DNA of 14,215 nucleotides from Rhodospirillaceae bacterium (lineage in GTDB: Bacteria; Pseudomonadota; Alphaproteobacteria; SP197): positions 1 to 14,215 of the forward strand of contig JABIUG010000417.1 of NCBI GenBank assembly GCA_018700655.1, read 5' to 3'. How positions within the stretch are numbered: position 1 is the first letter of the stretch; each line of letters begins with the position of its first letter. Shown piece after piece: positions 5,592 to 13,793 of the stretch. The notes below the pieces were generated by a model that was not told the DNA's origin, ran no database searches, and worked only from the letters and a program-made list of their open reading frames with translations. Made by a program: the position numbers and the translations under genes.

Positions 5592-8500
5592 GCATCACGG
5601 GCGCTGTCGGGCGATGATTTCTGGCAATTCTGCTCGGCGCGGCACGATCTGCGACCATTTCGACCCCCGGAAGGGCCTCAAGCTGGGCCCGCAGGCCAGG
5701 TGAAAGAGCAAACCGCCCGGGTAGTGAAATCTCGATGTTCTGGCCACGCTGGTCGGCCATCGCGAGCATGATCCGCCCCCTGCCATCCTCGGCGATGTCG
5801 AGGATGCGCTGCAGCCGCTCGACTGCAACTTCGCCGGAAAGATCGATCTGGAGGCAGTCGCACACTCCGGCAGCAGCCTCATCGAGCGACGAGATCCGGC
5901 GTGCGGAGAACTTCACGGTTTCGCCGTCGACCCTGACATCGGCTTCGATCAGAAGCGGCTTGTGGCCATCGAGAAGTTCGCGCGATGCAGTCAGAACCTC
6001 CGAAAACAAGACGATCTCGTGGCTGCCTGAAAGGTCGGAAACAACCGCGAAGGCAAAACGGTTGCCGCCGCCACTGGTGCGTTCACGCCGGCTGACCGGC
6101 ACGCCCGCCAGCTTGAAGTACGAACCACCCTTAGCCAGCGCCTGTTCAGCGGCCTCGGCAAAGGTCACCACACCCAGTTGCTCTAGCGATGCGCCATAGG
6201 GTTCCAAGGGATGCGCCGAAAGATGGAACCCGATTGCCTCGAATTCTTCCTTGAGTTCATCGGCAGAAATCCAGGGTTCGACTTCGGTCAGAACAGGCAA
6301 GGAAACCGATGGGGTCTCTCCCCCACCGCCGAACAGGTTCTCCTGCTGGCTCTCCTTTTCCTCGGCGATTACCGCGTTGAAACGCACCAGCATGTCGACA
6401 TTGGCAGCCACCTGGGCCCGGTTGTCATTGAGTGTGTCAAAGGCACCTGCCCGCGCGAGGTTTTCGATCTGGCGTTTGTTCATCACGCGGTGGTCGAGTC
6501 TGCAGGCGAAATCGAAGAGGTCCTTGAAAGGTCCCTTTTCCGCACACTCTGCGACCAGATCGGCCATCGCGGCTGCACCGACATTCTTGACTGCTGCCAG
6601 AGCGTATCGCACCGACGCAGGACCGATATCGGGCCGCTCGACCGTAAAGGCAACGCCTGAGTGGTTCACATCGGGCTGCAGCAGCGGGATCTGCAGGCGG
6701 TCGAGTTCCTGCTTGAAGATGTTGAGCTTGTCGGTAGTGCCGATATCGAGTGTCATCGAAGCGGCCAAGAACTCGACGGGATGGTTGGCCTTCAACCATG
6801 CTGTTTGATAAGCCACAACGGCATAGGCCGCCGCATGGCTCTTGTTGAAACCGTAACCGGCGAACTTATCGACCAGTTCGAAGATATAGTGGGCCTTTTG
6901 TTCGTCGACGCCAAGCTCGACTGCACCACTGACGAAACGTTCGCTCTGGGCGGCCATTTCGACCTTGTCTTTCTTGCCCATGGCACGACGCAGAATATCG
7001 GCTTCACCCAGGCTGTAGCCTGCCAGGATCTGGGCGATCTGCATGACCTGCTCCTGGTAGATGATGACACCGTAGGTTTCCTTCAGGACGGGCTCGAGCG
7101 TGGGGTGAAGAAAATCGATCTCCTCGCGGCCGTGTTTGCGATTGCAGAAACTTGGGATGTTGTCCATCGGGCCTGGGCGATAGAGCGACACCAGGGCGAT
7201 GATGTCCTCGATCGTGTCGGGCCTGAGCTGGCGCAGGGCGTCGCGCATGCCCTGGCCTTCCAGCTGGAAGACGCCGACTGTCTCGGCTCGGGTTAACATT
7301 GCGTAAGTCGCTGGATCATCGAGGGGGAGCTTGTCGAGGTCGATCTCGACACCCTTGTCAGCAAGCAATTCGACCGCTCGCTGCAGAACCGTGAGGGTCT
7401 TGAGCCCCAGGAAGTCGAATTTTACCAGACCGGCCTTCTCCACATCCTTCATGTGGAACTGGGAAACCGGCATATCCGAACGCGGGTCACGGTAGAGCGG
7501 AATCAACTCATGCAGCGGACGATCCCCGATGACAACGCCAGCGGCATGGGTGCTGGCGTGCCGGAACAGACCTTCCAGCTTGAGCGCCAGGTCGATCAGA
7601 TGGGCAACTTCAGGCTCGTTCCTTGCTTCCTGAAGTGCTTCTTCACTGTCGAGCGCTTGTTGCAGGGAAATCGGATTGGCTGGGTTGGCCGGCACCATCT
7701 TGGCCAGCCGATCGACCTGGCCATAGGGCATTTCCAGCACACGTCCGACATCACGCACGACAGCGCGGGCCTGCAACGTTCCAAAAGTGATGATCTGGGC
7801 AACCCGGTCCTCGCCATAACGCTGCTGGACATAGGTGATCACCTCGTCGCGGCGGTCCTGGCAGAAATCGATGTCGAAATCAGGCATCGAGATACGTTCG
7901 GGATTGAGGAAGCGTTCAAACAGCAGGCCGAACTTGATGGGATCGAGGTTGGTGATGGTCAGGGACCAGGCCACGACCGAGCCGGCACCCGAACCACGGC
8001 CGGGACCAACCGGAATGCCCTGTAGTTTGGCCCACTGGATGAAATCGGCGACGATCAGGAAATAACCGGGGAATTTCATGTTGGCAATGACGCCAAGTTC
8101 GAATTCGAGGCGGTCGCGGTATTGCGTGCCAACCGCCTCGCGCTCCTCCGGGTTCATCTCGGGCGTGAAGACCAGCTTTTTGAGACGCTGTTCGAGGCCC
8201 TCGGCGGCCTGACGGCGCAACTCATCCTCCTCATCTGCTCCGCTCTCGGAAGGATAAGGCGGCAGAATCGGGCCGCGTTTGGGCGACATCACGGCGCAGC
8301 GGCGGGCAATCACCTGCGTGTTGGCAATCGCTTCGGGTAAATCTGCGAAGAGATAGGCCATCTCTTCTGCCGATTTGAAGTAGTGCTGATCCGAGACACG
8401 GTGGCGATCCTTGCGGTTCACCGTCGCGCCGCCTGCAATGCAGCTCAGCGCATCGTGGGCCTCGAACATCGCGCCATCGGTGAACATGACATCGTTGGTC

Positions 8501-9126
8501 GCGACCAGCGGCAGATCATGGCTATAGGCCAGATCGATCATTTCGGCTTCGCTCTGGTGTTCCCCCGGCATGTCGTGGCGCTGAATTTCGACATAGAGCC
8601 GATCCGGGAACAACCGTTTGAGCAGAACGAGCGTTGCTTCTGCCTCACCAGGGCGCGCTTCTAGAAGTCTGCGACCTACAGGGCCGTTGGCTCCACCCGT
8701 CAGGCAGATCAGGCCATCGGACCGGCCATCAAGTTGCTGAAACTCGATGGATGCGATGTCGCCCGGCTCGGATTCGAGAAATGACTTGCTGACCAGGTCG
8801 AGCAGGTTGTTGTAGCCGGCTTCGTTTTGCGCGAGCAGGACGACACGTTCGGCTTCTTCGGGACCTCTGGGGGCGTTGTCGCCTGTGCGCAGCGCAAGGA
8901 GCGTCCCGATGATGGGCTGCAGCCCCTGTTTGGCGCAGGCCGCCGAAAACTCGAGAACGCCGAACATGTTCCCGGTGTCGGTAATGGCCAGGGCCGGCAT
9001 GCCCTGACCGGTCGCCAGCGACACGAGCCCGGGAATCTTGACCGCACCTTCGAGCAGGGAATAGGGCGTATGGACCCGGAGATGGACGAAGGACGGTGTC
9101 TCTTGCATGGCCACAGCATCCCACAC
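5566..9126 (-). CDS. dnaE: DNA polymerase III subunit alpha
   Basis: DnaE is the replicative polymerase subunit. With 1186 residues it has full family length. An N-terminal PHP domain (about 12-280) starts FVHLRVHTPYSLLEGA. The catalytic palm holds PDFDIDFCQDRRD with Asp418 and Asp420, and VKFDFLGL with Asp571, matching the catalytic triad 401/403/555 of E. coli. GPGRGSGAGS, the YGFNKSHAAAYA fingers block and a C-terminal OB-fold region follow. QENLF at 928-932 matches the internal beta-clamp binding consensus. The PHP metal site looks degenerate (Arg17 and Thr51 where active PHP domains have His), so proofreading presumably comes from a separate epsilon subunit. The start is GTG 9126, supported by GGGAGG 7 nt upstream; ATG 9108 gives 1180 residues and is a real alternative. 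The gene lies 70 nt after lolD and 125 nt before rpsB. Confidence 0.97.
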   Translation of the reverse strand: MWDAVAMQETPSFVHLRVHTPYSLLEGAVKIPGLVSLATGQGMPALAITDTGNMFGVLEFSAACAKQGLQPIIGTLLALRTGDNAPRGPEEAERVVLLAQNEAGYNNLLDLVSKSFLESEPGDIASIEFQQLDGRSDGLICLTGGANGPVGRRLLEARPGEAEATLVLLKRLFPDRLYVEIQRHDMPGEHQSEAEMIDLAYSHDLPLVATNDVMFTDGAMFEAHDALSCIAGGATVNRKDRHRVSDQHYFKSAEEMAYLFADLPEAIANTQVIARRCAVMSPKRGPILPPYPSESGADEEDELRRQAAEGLEQRLKKLVFTPEMNPEEREAVGTQYRDRLEFELGVIANMKFPGYFLIVADFIQWAKLQGIPVGPGRGSGAGSVVAWSLTITNLDPIKFGLLFERFLNPERISMPDFDIDFCQDRRDEVITYVQQRYGEDRVAQIITFGTLQARAVVRDVGRVLEMPYGQVDRLAKMVPANPANPISLQQALDSEEALQEARNEPEVAHLIDLALKLEGLFRHASTHAAGVVIGDRPLHELIPLYRDPRSDMPVSQFHMKDVEKAGLVKFDFLGLKTLTVLQRAVELLADKGVEIDLDKLPLDDPATYAMLTRAETVGVFQLEGQGMRDALRQLRPDTIEDIIALVSLYRPGPMDNIPSFCNRKHGREEIDFLHPTLEPVLKETYGVIIYQEQVMQIAQILAGYSLGEADILRRAMGKKDKVEMAAQSERFVSGAVELGVDEQKAHYIFELVDKFAGYGFNKSHAAAYAVVAYQTAWLKANHPVEFLAASMTLDIGTTDKLNIFKQELDRLQIPLLQPDVNHSGVAFTVERPDIGPASVRYALAAVKNVGAAAMADLVAECAEKGPFKDLFDFACRLDHRVMNKRQIENLARAGAFDTLNDNRAQVAANVDMLVRFNAVIAEEKESQQENLFGGGGETPSVSLPVLTEVEPWISADELKEEFEAIGFHLSAHPLEPYGASLEQLGVVTFAEAAEQALAKGGSYFKLAGVPVSRRERTSGGGNRFAFAVVSDLSGSHEIVLFSEVLTASRELLDGHKPLLIEADVRVDGETVKFSARRISSLDEAAAGVCDCLQIDLSGEVAVERLQRILDIAEDGRGRIMLAMADQRGQNIEISLPGRFALSPGLRAQLEALPGVEMVADRAAPSRIARNHRPTAPVMLETAVGAR

Positions 9127-9133
9127 ATTGGCG

Positions 9134-9140
9134 CCTCCCT
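9134..9140 (-). promoter_or_regulatory. Ribosome binding site favouring the dnaE GTG start
   Basis: AGGGAGG (9140 to 9134 on the minus strand) is 7 nt before GTG 9126. ATG 9108 has only a weak GGGA upstream. An out-of-frame ATG at 9128 overlaps the GTG and would not give DnaE. Confidence 0.6.
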
Positions 9141-9196
9141 CACCCCGGCAGGCACGATATCAGGGGGCTGAAACACATTGTGGTGTGGATAAGGGA

Positions 9197-9877
9197 TCAG
9201 CCTTCGATCAGGCGTCCGTCCTCAAGCCGCAGGATCCGGTCCATGCGGCCGGCCAGAGCCATGTTATGGGTTGCGACCAGTGCGGCCAGCCCTCTGCCCC
9301 GTACTTCCTGTGTGAGCTGGTTCATCACGCAATCGGCAGTCTCGGGATCAAGATTGCCGGTGGGTTCATCAGCCAACAACACAGCCGGCTGATTGGCCAG
9401 GGCACGCGCAATGGCAACGCGCTGTTGTTCACCACCCGAAAGCCGTGCGGGGCGGTGTTCAAGGCGCTCTGCAAGGCCGAGGCCTTCAAGTAACTCCCGG
9501 GACCTCGCGGTTGCGCTCCTTTTGGATTGCCCCGCGATCAATTGCGGTAACACGACGTTCTCCAGGGCCGAAAACTCCGGGAGGAGATGATGGAACTGAT
9601 AAACAAAACCCAGATGTTTGCGCCGAAGGATCGTGCGTGAGGCGTCATTTCCAGCATCGCAGATCTCACCGGCGATCGCGATCTCGCCGTCATCTGCAGC
9701 TTCGAGCAGGCCCGCGATATAAAGCAGGGTCGATTTGCCCGCACCCGAAGGCCCGACCAGAGCGACGATCTCGCCGCGGTTCAGGGTCATATCCGCCCCT
9801 TTGAGAACCTCCAGCTTACGGTCACCCTGAATGAAGGTGCGTCCGATGTTGCGCAGTCCGAGCGCTGCCTCACTCAT
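9197..9877 (-). CDS. lolD: Lipoprotein-releasing ABC transporter ATP-binding protein LolD
   Basis: LolD powers release of outer-membrane lipoproteins from the inner membrane to the periplasmic carrier LolA, together with a LolC/E-type permease. From ATG 9877 it has 226 residues. Seen: Walker A GPSGAGKST (42-50), Q-loop Gln94 within FVYQFHHLLPEFSALENV (a LolD-typical stretch), the ABC signature LSGGEQQRVAIARAL (146-160), Walker B VLLADEPTGNLD (166-177) and switch His204. I chose 9877 because GGAGG lies 9 nt upstream and the protein then begins like its family. An in-frame ATG at 9904 would add nine residues and deepen the overlap. The start overlaps the permease stop by 8 nt (ATGAGTGA), which fits co-translation of the two subunits. 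Confidence 0.96.
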   Translation of the reverse strand: MSEAALGLRNIGRTFIQGDRKLEVLKGADMTLNRGEIVALVGPSGAGKSTLLYIAGLLEAADDGEIAIAGEICDAGNDASRTILRRKHLGFVYQFHHLLPEFSALENVVLPQLIAGQSKRSATARSRELLEGLGLAERLEHRPARLSGGEQQRVAIARALANQPAVLLADEPTGNLDPETADCVMNQLTQEVRGRGLAALVATHNMALAGRMDRILRLEDGRLIEG

Positions 9878-11123
9878 AACGCAGTGCCTCCGCGGGTTCG
9901 ACACGTGCCGCCCGCCAAGCCGGATAGAGTGCGGCCAGGAAAGTCAGCCCCAACGCCATGGCGACGATCGTCAGCACTTCGCTCCAGTCGAGTTTGGCCG
10001 GCATATGGGTGAGGAAATAGACTTCGGCCGGAAACAGGGGCCCCGTGATGAGCTGCACGAGTTGGCGGATTTCCTCGATGTAGATGCAGAAAAGAAGGCC
10101 CAGAACGAACCCGACCAGGGTGCCGGCGATACCGATGCAGGCGCCCGTGAGCAGGAAAATCTTCATCACGCTGCCACGCGAAGCACCCATGGTGCGCACA
10201 ATCGCGATATCACCGTTCTTGTCCTTCACCAGCATGATCAGGCTGGAAATGATGTTGAAGGCTGCCACGACGATGATCAGCGTGAGAATGAGGAACATCA
10301 CGTTTCGCTCGACCTGCAGTGCACCATAGAGATGGCTGTTGGTCTGCTGCCAGTCGGCGATGCGCAAGCCCGGCGTACCGCGCTCCAGTGCAATCTGAAA
10401 GGCTGCGTTGCGTGCGTCTTCAGGGTCTTCAGGGTCTTCGACCATGACTTCGATCTGCGTCACGGTTTCGCCGCGGCGGAAGTAGGTCTGGGCTTCATCG
10501 AGCGGCATGTAGACGATGCCCGAATCGAACTCGTACATCCCGACTTCAAAGACACCGACGATCGGATAGGCGACCGAGCGCGGAATGGTGCCGAAGGCCG
10601 TGGGAACTCCCTGGGGTGACAGCAGGGTTATGGTGTCGCCGTAGTTGAGCCCCAGTCTAAACATCAACTTCGAGCCGACGATGATGCCCTTCTTTGTGCC
10701 AAATTCGTCGAGGTCGCCGATCTTCACGTTTTCGGCGACAAGGGTCTGATCTGCCAAGTCCTCCGGCCTGATGCCGCGCACGATGACTCCGGCCTGACCA
10801 TAGGGAGAACTCGCAAGGACCTGCCCCTCGATCAGGGGCGCCACGAGGATGGCGCCGGGAACTTCACCCAGTGCATCGGCAAAGCTGGCATAGTCGCCAA
10901 TGCCGTCTGACGGGCCGGCGATCGTGATGTGGCCGTTGAAACCAAGGATTCTGGTGATGAGTTCGTGACGGAAGCCGTTCATGACCGACATCACGATGAT
11001 CAGAGCCGCGACCCCAAGACAGATTCCCATAAGAGAGAATCCGGCGGTGACGGAAATGAAGCCTTCCTGCCGCCTGGAGCGCAGGTAGCGGAAGGCGACT
11101 GTGCGTTCGAAGGTCGAGATCAC
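9870..11123 (-). CDS. lolC: Lipoprotein-releasing ABC transporter permease, LolC/LolE family
   Basis: This is the inner-membrane FtsX-fold subunit that extracts lipoproteins for LolA. The 417 residues show a first membrane segment at about 22-48 within the family-typical start FERTVAFRYLRSRRQEGFIS, a large periplasmic domain (about 50-270), three further membrane segments at about 273-299, 318-347 and 383-405, and the conserved C-terminal block YPAWRAARVEPAEALRYE (400-417). Only one permease gene is present, as is usual in Alphaproteobacteria, so it probably acts as a homodimer; assigning it strictly to LolC or LolE is not meaningful. The start is GTG 11123, overlapping the proS stop by 4 nt (GTGA) without a clear Shine-Dalgarno, so it probably depends on proS translation. 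A 9-bp tandem repeat encodes EDPEDPED at residues 229-236. Confidence 0.95.
   Translation of the reverse strand: MISTFERTVAFRYLRSRRQEGFISVTAGFSLMGICLGVAALIIVMSVMNGFRHELITRILGFNGHITIAGPSDGIGDYASFADALGEVPGAILVAPLIEGQVLASSPYGQAGVIVRGIRPEDLADQTLVAENVKIGDLDEFGTKKGIIVGSKLMFRLGLNYGDTITLLSPQGVPTAFGTIPRSVAYPIVGVFEVGMYEFDSGIVYMPLDEAQTYFRRGETVTQIEVMVEDPEDPEDARNAAFQIALERGTPGLRIADWQQTNSHLYGALQVERNVMFLILTLIIVVAAFNIISSLIMLVKDKNGDIAIVRTMGASRGSVMKIFLLTGACIGIAGTLVGFVLGLLFCIYIEEIRQLVQLITGPLFPAEVYFLTHMPAKLDWSEVLTIVAMALGLTFLAALYPAWRAARVEPAEALRYE
9887..9891 (-). promoter_or_regulatory. Ribosome binding site that fixes the lolD start
   Basis: GGAGG, 9 nt before ATG 9877, embedded in the last codons of the permease gene. 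It lies downstream of the alternative ATG at 9904 and so supports the shorter LolD. Confidence 0.65.
10416..10439 (-). repeat. 9-bp tandem repeat in the lolC/E periplasmic domain
   Basis: On the plus strand GTCTTCAGG occurs twice in tandem (10416-10433), followed by GTCTTC, about 2.7 copies. On the coding strand this reads EDP-EDP-ED at residues 229-236. The copies are identical, so recent slippage is possible. Length variation would stay in frame. Confidence 0.85.
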
Positions 11124-12442
11124 GCGCGTTTATCGAGAATCTGCGAGAGCGCGGAATCGATCGAAAGCTCCTGCTTTTCGCCACCGGCTCGTCGTTTGAG
11201 TTCGACCATGCCGGATTTGACGCCGCGCGGCCCCACGGTGAGCTGCCAGGGCAGGCCGATCAGGTCCATGTCGGCGAACTTGACCCCTGCCCGCTCGTCG
11301 CGGTCGTCGTGCAGCACCTCAACGCCGGCTGTGCTTAACTTGGCATCAAGGTCGTTGGCGACGGTGTCGCAGGCGTCATCGCCGCTTTTGAGGTTGATCA
11401 GTCCGACATCGAACGGTGCCACGGCATCGGGCCAGATGATTCCGGCATCGTCATGGCTGGCTTCAATGATCGCACCGGCCAGACGCGAGACGCCGATGCC
11501 GTAGGACCCACCATGGACAAAACGTTTCTCGCCATCAGGCATGGTGACGGCACAGCCCAAGGGTTCGGAATAATTCGTACCGAAATAGAAGATATGACCG
11601 ACCTCGATACCACGCGCTTCGACCAGGTCCTCGGCGGGTACAGGGCAATTCGCGGGATCATGCTTCTCGTCGGTCGCGGAATAAAGCGAGGTCCATTTTT
11701 GCATGATGGGTTCGAGATCGGCCTCGAAATCGATCGTATCGCTGGGCGGGTCCATCGCAAGCAGTGCCTTGTCGGCAAAAACCGCTGATTCGCCAGTGTC
11801 GGCCAGAATGACGAATTCGTGGCTGAGGTCACCGCCAATGGGGCCCGAATCGGCACGCATCGGGATCGCCTTCAGGCCTATGCGGGCATAGGTCCGCAGG
11901 TATGCGACGAACATGCTGTTGTAGGAACGTTTCGCCGACTCGAAATCGAGATCGAAGGAATATCCGTCCTTCATCAGGAACTCACGTCCGCGCATCACGC
12001 CGAACCGGGGTCTGATCTCGTCGCGGAACTTCCACTGGATGTGATAGAGATTCTTGGGCAGGTCACGGTAGCTGCGGATGTCATCGCGCACGATTTGCGT
12101 GATCTGCTCTTCGTTCGTGGGGCCATAGAGCATTTCGCGGTCGTGACGGTCGGTGATGCGCAGCATCTCGGGGCCATAGGCGTCGTAACGCCCGCTTTCG
12201 CGCCACAGGTCGGCAAGCTGCAGGGTCGGCATGAGCACTGCCTGGGCGCCGGCCGCAGCCATCTCTTCATGGACGATATTCTCGATTTTCTTGAGAACCC
12301 GGAATCCCAGCGGCAGCCAGGAATAGATTCCGGCACTAGCCTGGCGAACCATGCCGGCGCGCAGCATCAGGCGATGGGAAACGATCTGCGCTTCGGCAGG
12401 CGTTTCTTTCAGGGTGGGCAGGAAGTAACGGGAAAGGCGCAT
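11120..12442 (-). CDS. proS: Prolyl-tRNA synthetase, short alphaproteobacterial form
   Basis: ProRS charges tRNA-Pro with proline. The 440 residues show the class II core: RQASAGIYSWLPLG (33-46), GPTNEEQ (107-113), motif 2 with Arg140 in FRDEIRPRFGVMRGREF (139-155), motif 3 GGSYGIGVSR (311-320) and a C-terminal anticodon-binding domain (about 345-440). E. coli-type ProRS is about 570 residues because of a roughly 180-residue editing insertion between motifs 2 and 3. Here only about 50 residues (219-270) fill that place, so clearance of misacylated Ala-tRNA-Pro must be done elsewhere, in related bacteria by a free-standing ProXp-ala protein. The start is ATG 12442, with no good Shine-Dalgarno. 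It lies 96 nt after tag, with a candidate promoter at 12473-12501, and its stop overlaps the permease start. Confidence 0.97.
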   Translation of the reverse strand: MRLSRYFLPTLKETPAEAQIVSHRLMLRAGMVRQASAGIYSWLPLGFRVLKKIENIVHEEMAAAGAQAVLMPTLQLADLWRESGRYDAYGPEMLRITDRHDREMLYGPTNEEQITQIVRDDIRSYRDLPKNLYHIQWKFRDEIRPRFGVMRGREFLMKDGYSFDLDFESAKRSYNSMFVAYLRTYARIGLKAIPMRADSGPIGGDLSHEFVILADTGESAVFADKALLAMDPPSDTIDFEADLEPIMQKWTSLYSATDEKHDPANCPVPAEDLVEARGIEVGHIFYFGTNYSEPLGCAVTMPDGEKRFVHGGSYGIGVSRLAGAIIEASHDDAGIIWPDAVAPFDVGLINLKSGDDACDTVANDLDAKLSTAGVEVLHDDRDERAGVKFADMDLIGLPWQLTVGPRGVKSGMVELKRRAGGEKQELSIDSALSQILDKRA

Positions 12443-12472
12443 GAGCGTTCAACGTCCGTGTAAGGTCGGCGC

Positions 12473-12501
12473 AATCTATGCGAACCCGTAACAGCTTTCC
12501 A
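12473..12501 (-). promoter_or_regulatory. Candidate promoter for the proS-lolC-lolD run
   Basis: On the minus strand TGGAAA (12501-12496) and TAGATT (12478-12473) are 17 bp apart, each matching 4 of 6 sigma-70 consensus bases. They lie in the 96-nt tag-proS spacer, the only sizeable gap between 13793 and 9196. The start would fall about 24 nt before the proS ATG. The match is modest and may be chance. Confidence 0.3.
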
Positions 12502-12538
12502 TGGCGCGAATGAGGCAGAACAAACAAACGACGGGCTG

Positions 12539-13102
12539 TCAGGCACGCTCTTCGTGTTCGAGGCCTGCTTCGAGCCAGGATGGGCGGGCTTTCATCACCT
12601 TGGCAAACACCGGGCAGCGGCTAGTGTGGGCACCAGGCAGGTACCCCGTCGAGAGCAGGAATTCCTCAACCACAAGCGGACCGGTGAACACAAAGGTCTG
12701 ACGAAAGAGTTTGGTCCAATCGACATGTGGCCGGGGACGGTGGGCCTGAAGCCATGCATGGAAGCCGCCATGGCTGGCGCGCAGCGCGATCAGTTGCTTG
12801 GCGTTCTCGATCGCTGCGGCAACTTTCTTGCGGTTTCGAATGATGCCAGCATCGTCCAGCAGGCGTGCGACATCCTTGTCGCCATAAGCAGCAACGGTGT
12901 CGACATCAAAGCGGTCATAGGCAGCCTGAAAGTTGTCGCGCTTGCGCAGGATCGTGGCCCAGGAAAGCCCGGCCTGATTGATTTCCAGAACAAGGCGCTC
13001 GAAAAGTTCGCCCTCGTCGCTGGCCGGAAACCCGTATTCGGTGTCGTGGTAGTGTCCGTGGACGGGGTCGCCCGGCGCCGATTCGCAGTAACTCTGACTC
13101 AT
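12539..13102 (-). CDS. tag: DNA-3-methyladenine glycosylase I
   Basis: Tag removes 3-methyladenine from alkylated DNA, starting base excision repair. From ATG 13102 the protein has 187 residues, the same length as E. coli Tag. Seen: Cys6 and His19 (in YHDTEYG) near the N-terminus and HTSRC near the C-terminus, which match the Cys/His...His-x3-Cys zinc site of the family. Also seen are LEINQAGLSW with Glu40 at the base-recognition position, LRKRDNF, and DDAGIIRNRKK in the helix-hairpin-helix region. The frame is open upstream to 13198, but that extension overlaps the DUF1467 gene and does not resemble Tag. No strong Shine-Dalgarno is visible. It begins 10 nt after DUF1467 and is probably cotranscribed with it. 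Its place between DUF1467 and proS is not what I recall from other alphaproteobacteria. Confidence 0.93.
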   Translation of the reverse strand: MSQSYCESAPGDPVHGHYHDTEYGFPASDEGELFERLVLEINQAGLSWATILRKRDNFQAAYDRFDVDTVAAYGDKDVARLLDDAGIIRNRKKVAAAIENAKQLIALRASHGGFHAWLQAHRPRPHVDWTKLFRQTFVFTGPLVVEEFLLSTGYLPGAHTSRCPVFAKVMKARPSWLEAGLEHEERA

Positions 13103-13112
13103 GGCTGGGTTC

Positions 13113-13382
13113 TCAATTTCCAGTTTGGCTTGCGTGCTGGCCAAAAACCAGTGCGCGAATATCGACCAGGCCCGCATCATCGGCCAGCCAGACGCCACCC
13201 ACCAGAAGGCAGGTAATTGCGGTGGTTATCGCGGCCTTGCGCCATAGCATGGGATTGGCGGGGGCACCGGGATCGTGGCCAAGCTCAACGTGTTCCTGGC
13301 GGCGCACCCCAAATGGCAGGGCGGCAAAAAACACGGCCCACCAGACAATCGTAAAGACCACTATGGCGCCAAATACCGACAT
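13113..13382 (-). CDS. DUF1467 family small membrane protein
   Basis: An 89-residue protein of unknown function. It has two membrane segments, at about residues 5-25 (ending FFAALPFGVR) and 49-66, joined by a short charged loop containing ELGHDPGAPANP. The WWAVFFAALPFGVR and DPGAPA pieces match my memory of the alphaproteobacterial DUF1467 family, which usually lies next to the methylmalonyl-CoA epimerase gene. The ATG at 13382 is 6 nt after the mce stop, with an AGGT upstream inside mce. The C-terminus (ALVFGQHASQTGN) runs some 20 residues beyond the second membrane segment, and I cannot say if that is common. No function is inferred beyond an inner-membrane location. Confidence 0.85.
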   Translation of the reverse strand: MSVFGAIVVFTIVWWAVFFAALPFGVRRQEHVELGHDPGAPANPMLWRKAAITTAITCLLVGGVWLADDAGLVDIRALVFGQHASQTGN

Positions 13383-13388
13383 CGTGAT

Positions 13389-13793
13389 TCAGACCTGTTC
13401 CAGCTCGATCAAAGTGCCGCAGAAATCCTTGGGATGGAGAAAGAGTACCGGCTTATCGTGCGCGCCAACCCTGGGCTCACCGTCGCCAATCACCCTGGCG
13501 CCCTGCGCCACGATCTGGTCCCGCGCGGCAAGTATGTCATCGACTTCGTAACAGACGTGATGCATGCCGCCGACCGGGTTTTTCGCCAGAAAGGCAGCAA
13601 TCGGTGAAGCGTCCCCCAGAGCGCCAAGCAATTCGATCTTGGTATTGGGGAGTTCGATAAACACCGTTGTGACGCCGTGATCGGGTTGATCAACCGCGCG
13701 AGAAACCGTTGCCCCAAGAGTGTCCCGATAAAGCGCTGTCGCTGCCTCGAGGTCCGGTACGGCGATGGCTACGTGATTGAGGCGTCCGATCAT
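13389..13793 (-). CDS. mce: Methylmalonyl-CoA epimerase
   Basis: The enzyme interconverts the (R) and (S) forms of methylmalonyl-CoA, linking propionyl-CoA breakdown to methylmalonyl-CoA mutase and succinyl-CoA. The 134-residue protein has the vicinal-oxygen-chelate fold with two repeated halves: NHVAIAVPDLEAA (6-18) and MHHVCYEVDDI (77-87). Likely metal ligands are His7, Glu47, His78 or His79, and Glu130 in GTLIELEQV. The VTTVFIELPNTKIELLGALG stretch is characteristic of alphaproteobacterial members. The start is ATG 13793; the upstream region has no strong Shine-Dalgarno. It lies 80 nt after the methyltransferase stop and 6 nt before DUF1467. The mutase is not in this window. Confidence 0.94.
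   Translation of the reverse strand: MIGRLNHVAIAVPDLEAATALYRDTLGATVSRAVDQPDHGVTTVFIELPNTKIELLGALGDASPIAAFLAKNPVGGMHHVCYEVDDILAARDQIVAQGARVIGDGEPRVGAHDKPVLFLHPKDFCGTLIELEQV

Noticed and set aside
9127..9196. The 70-nt lolD-dnaE spacer as a promoter region
   Set aside because: TGATAT could serve as a -10 but no matching -35 lies 16-18 bp upstream.
9831..10619. Plus-strand open frame of about 262 codons opposite lolC/E
   Set aside because: Antisense to a well-supported permease gene; His/Asp/Glu-rich low-information protein without motifs.
12503..12538. T-rich stretch after the tag stop as a terminator
   Set aside because: CGTTTGTTTGTT is T-rich but no stem of useful length precedes it.
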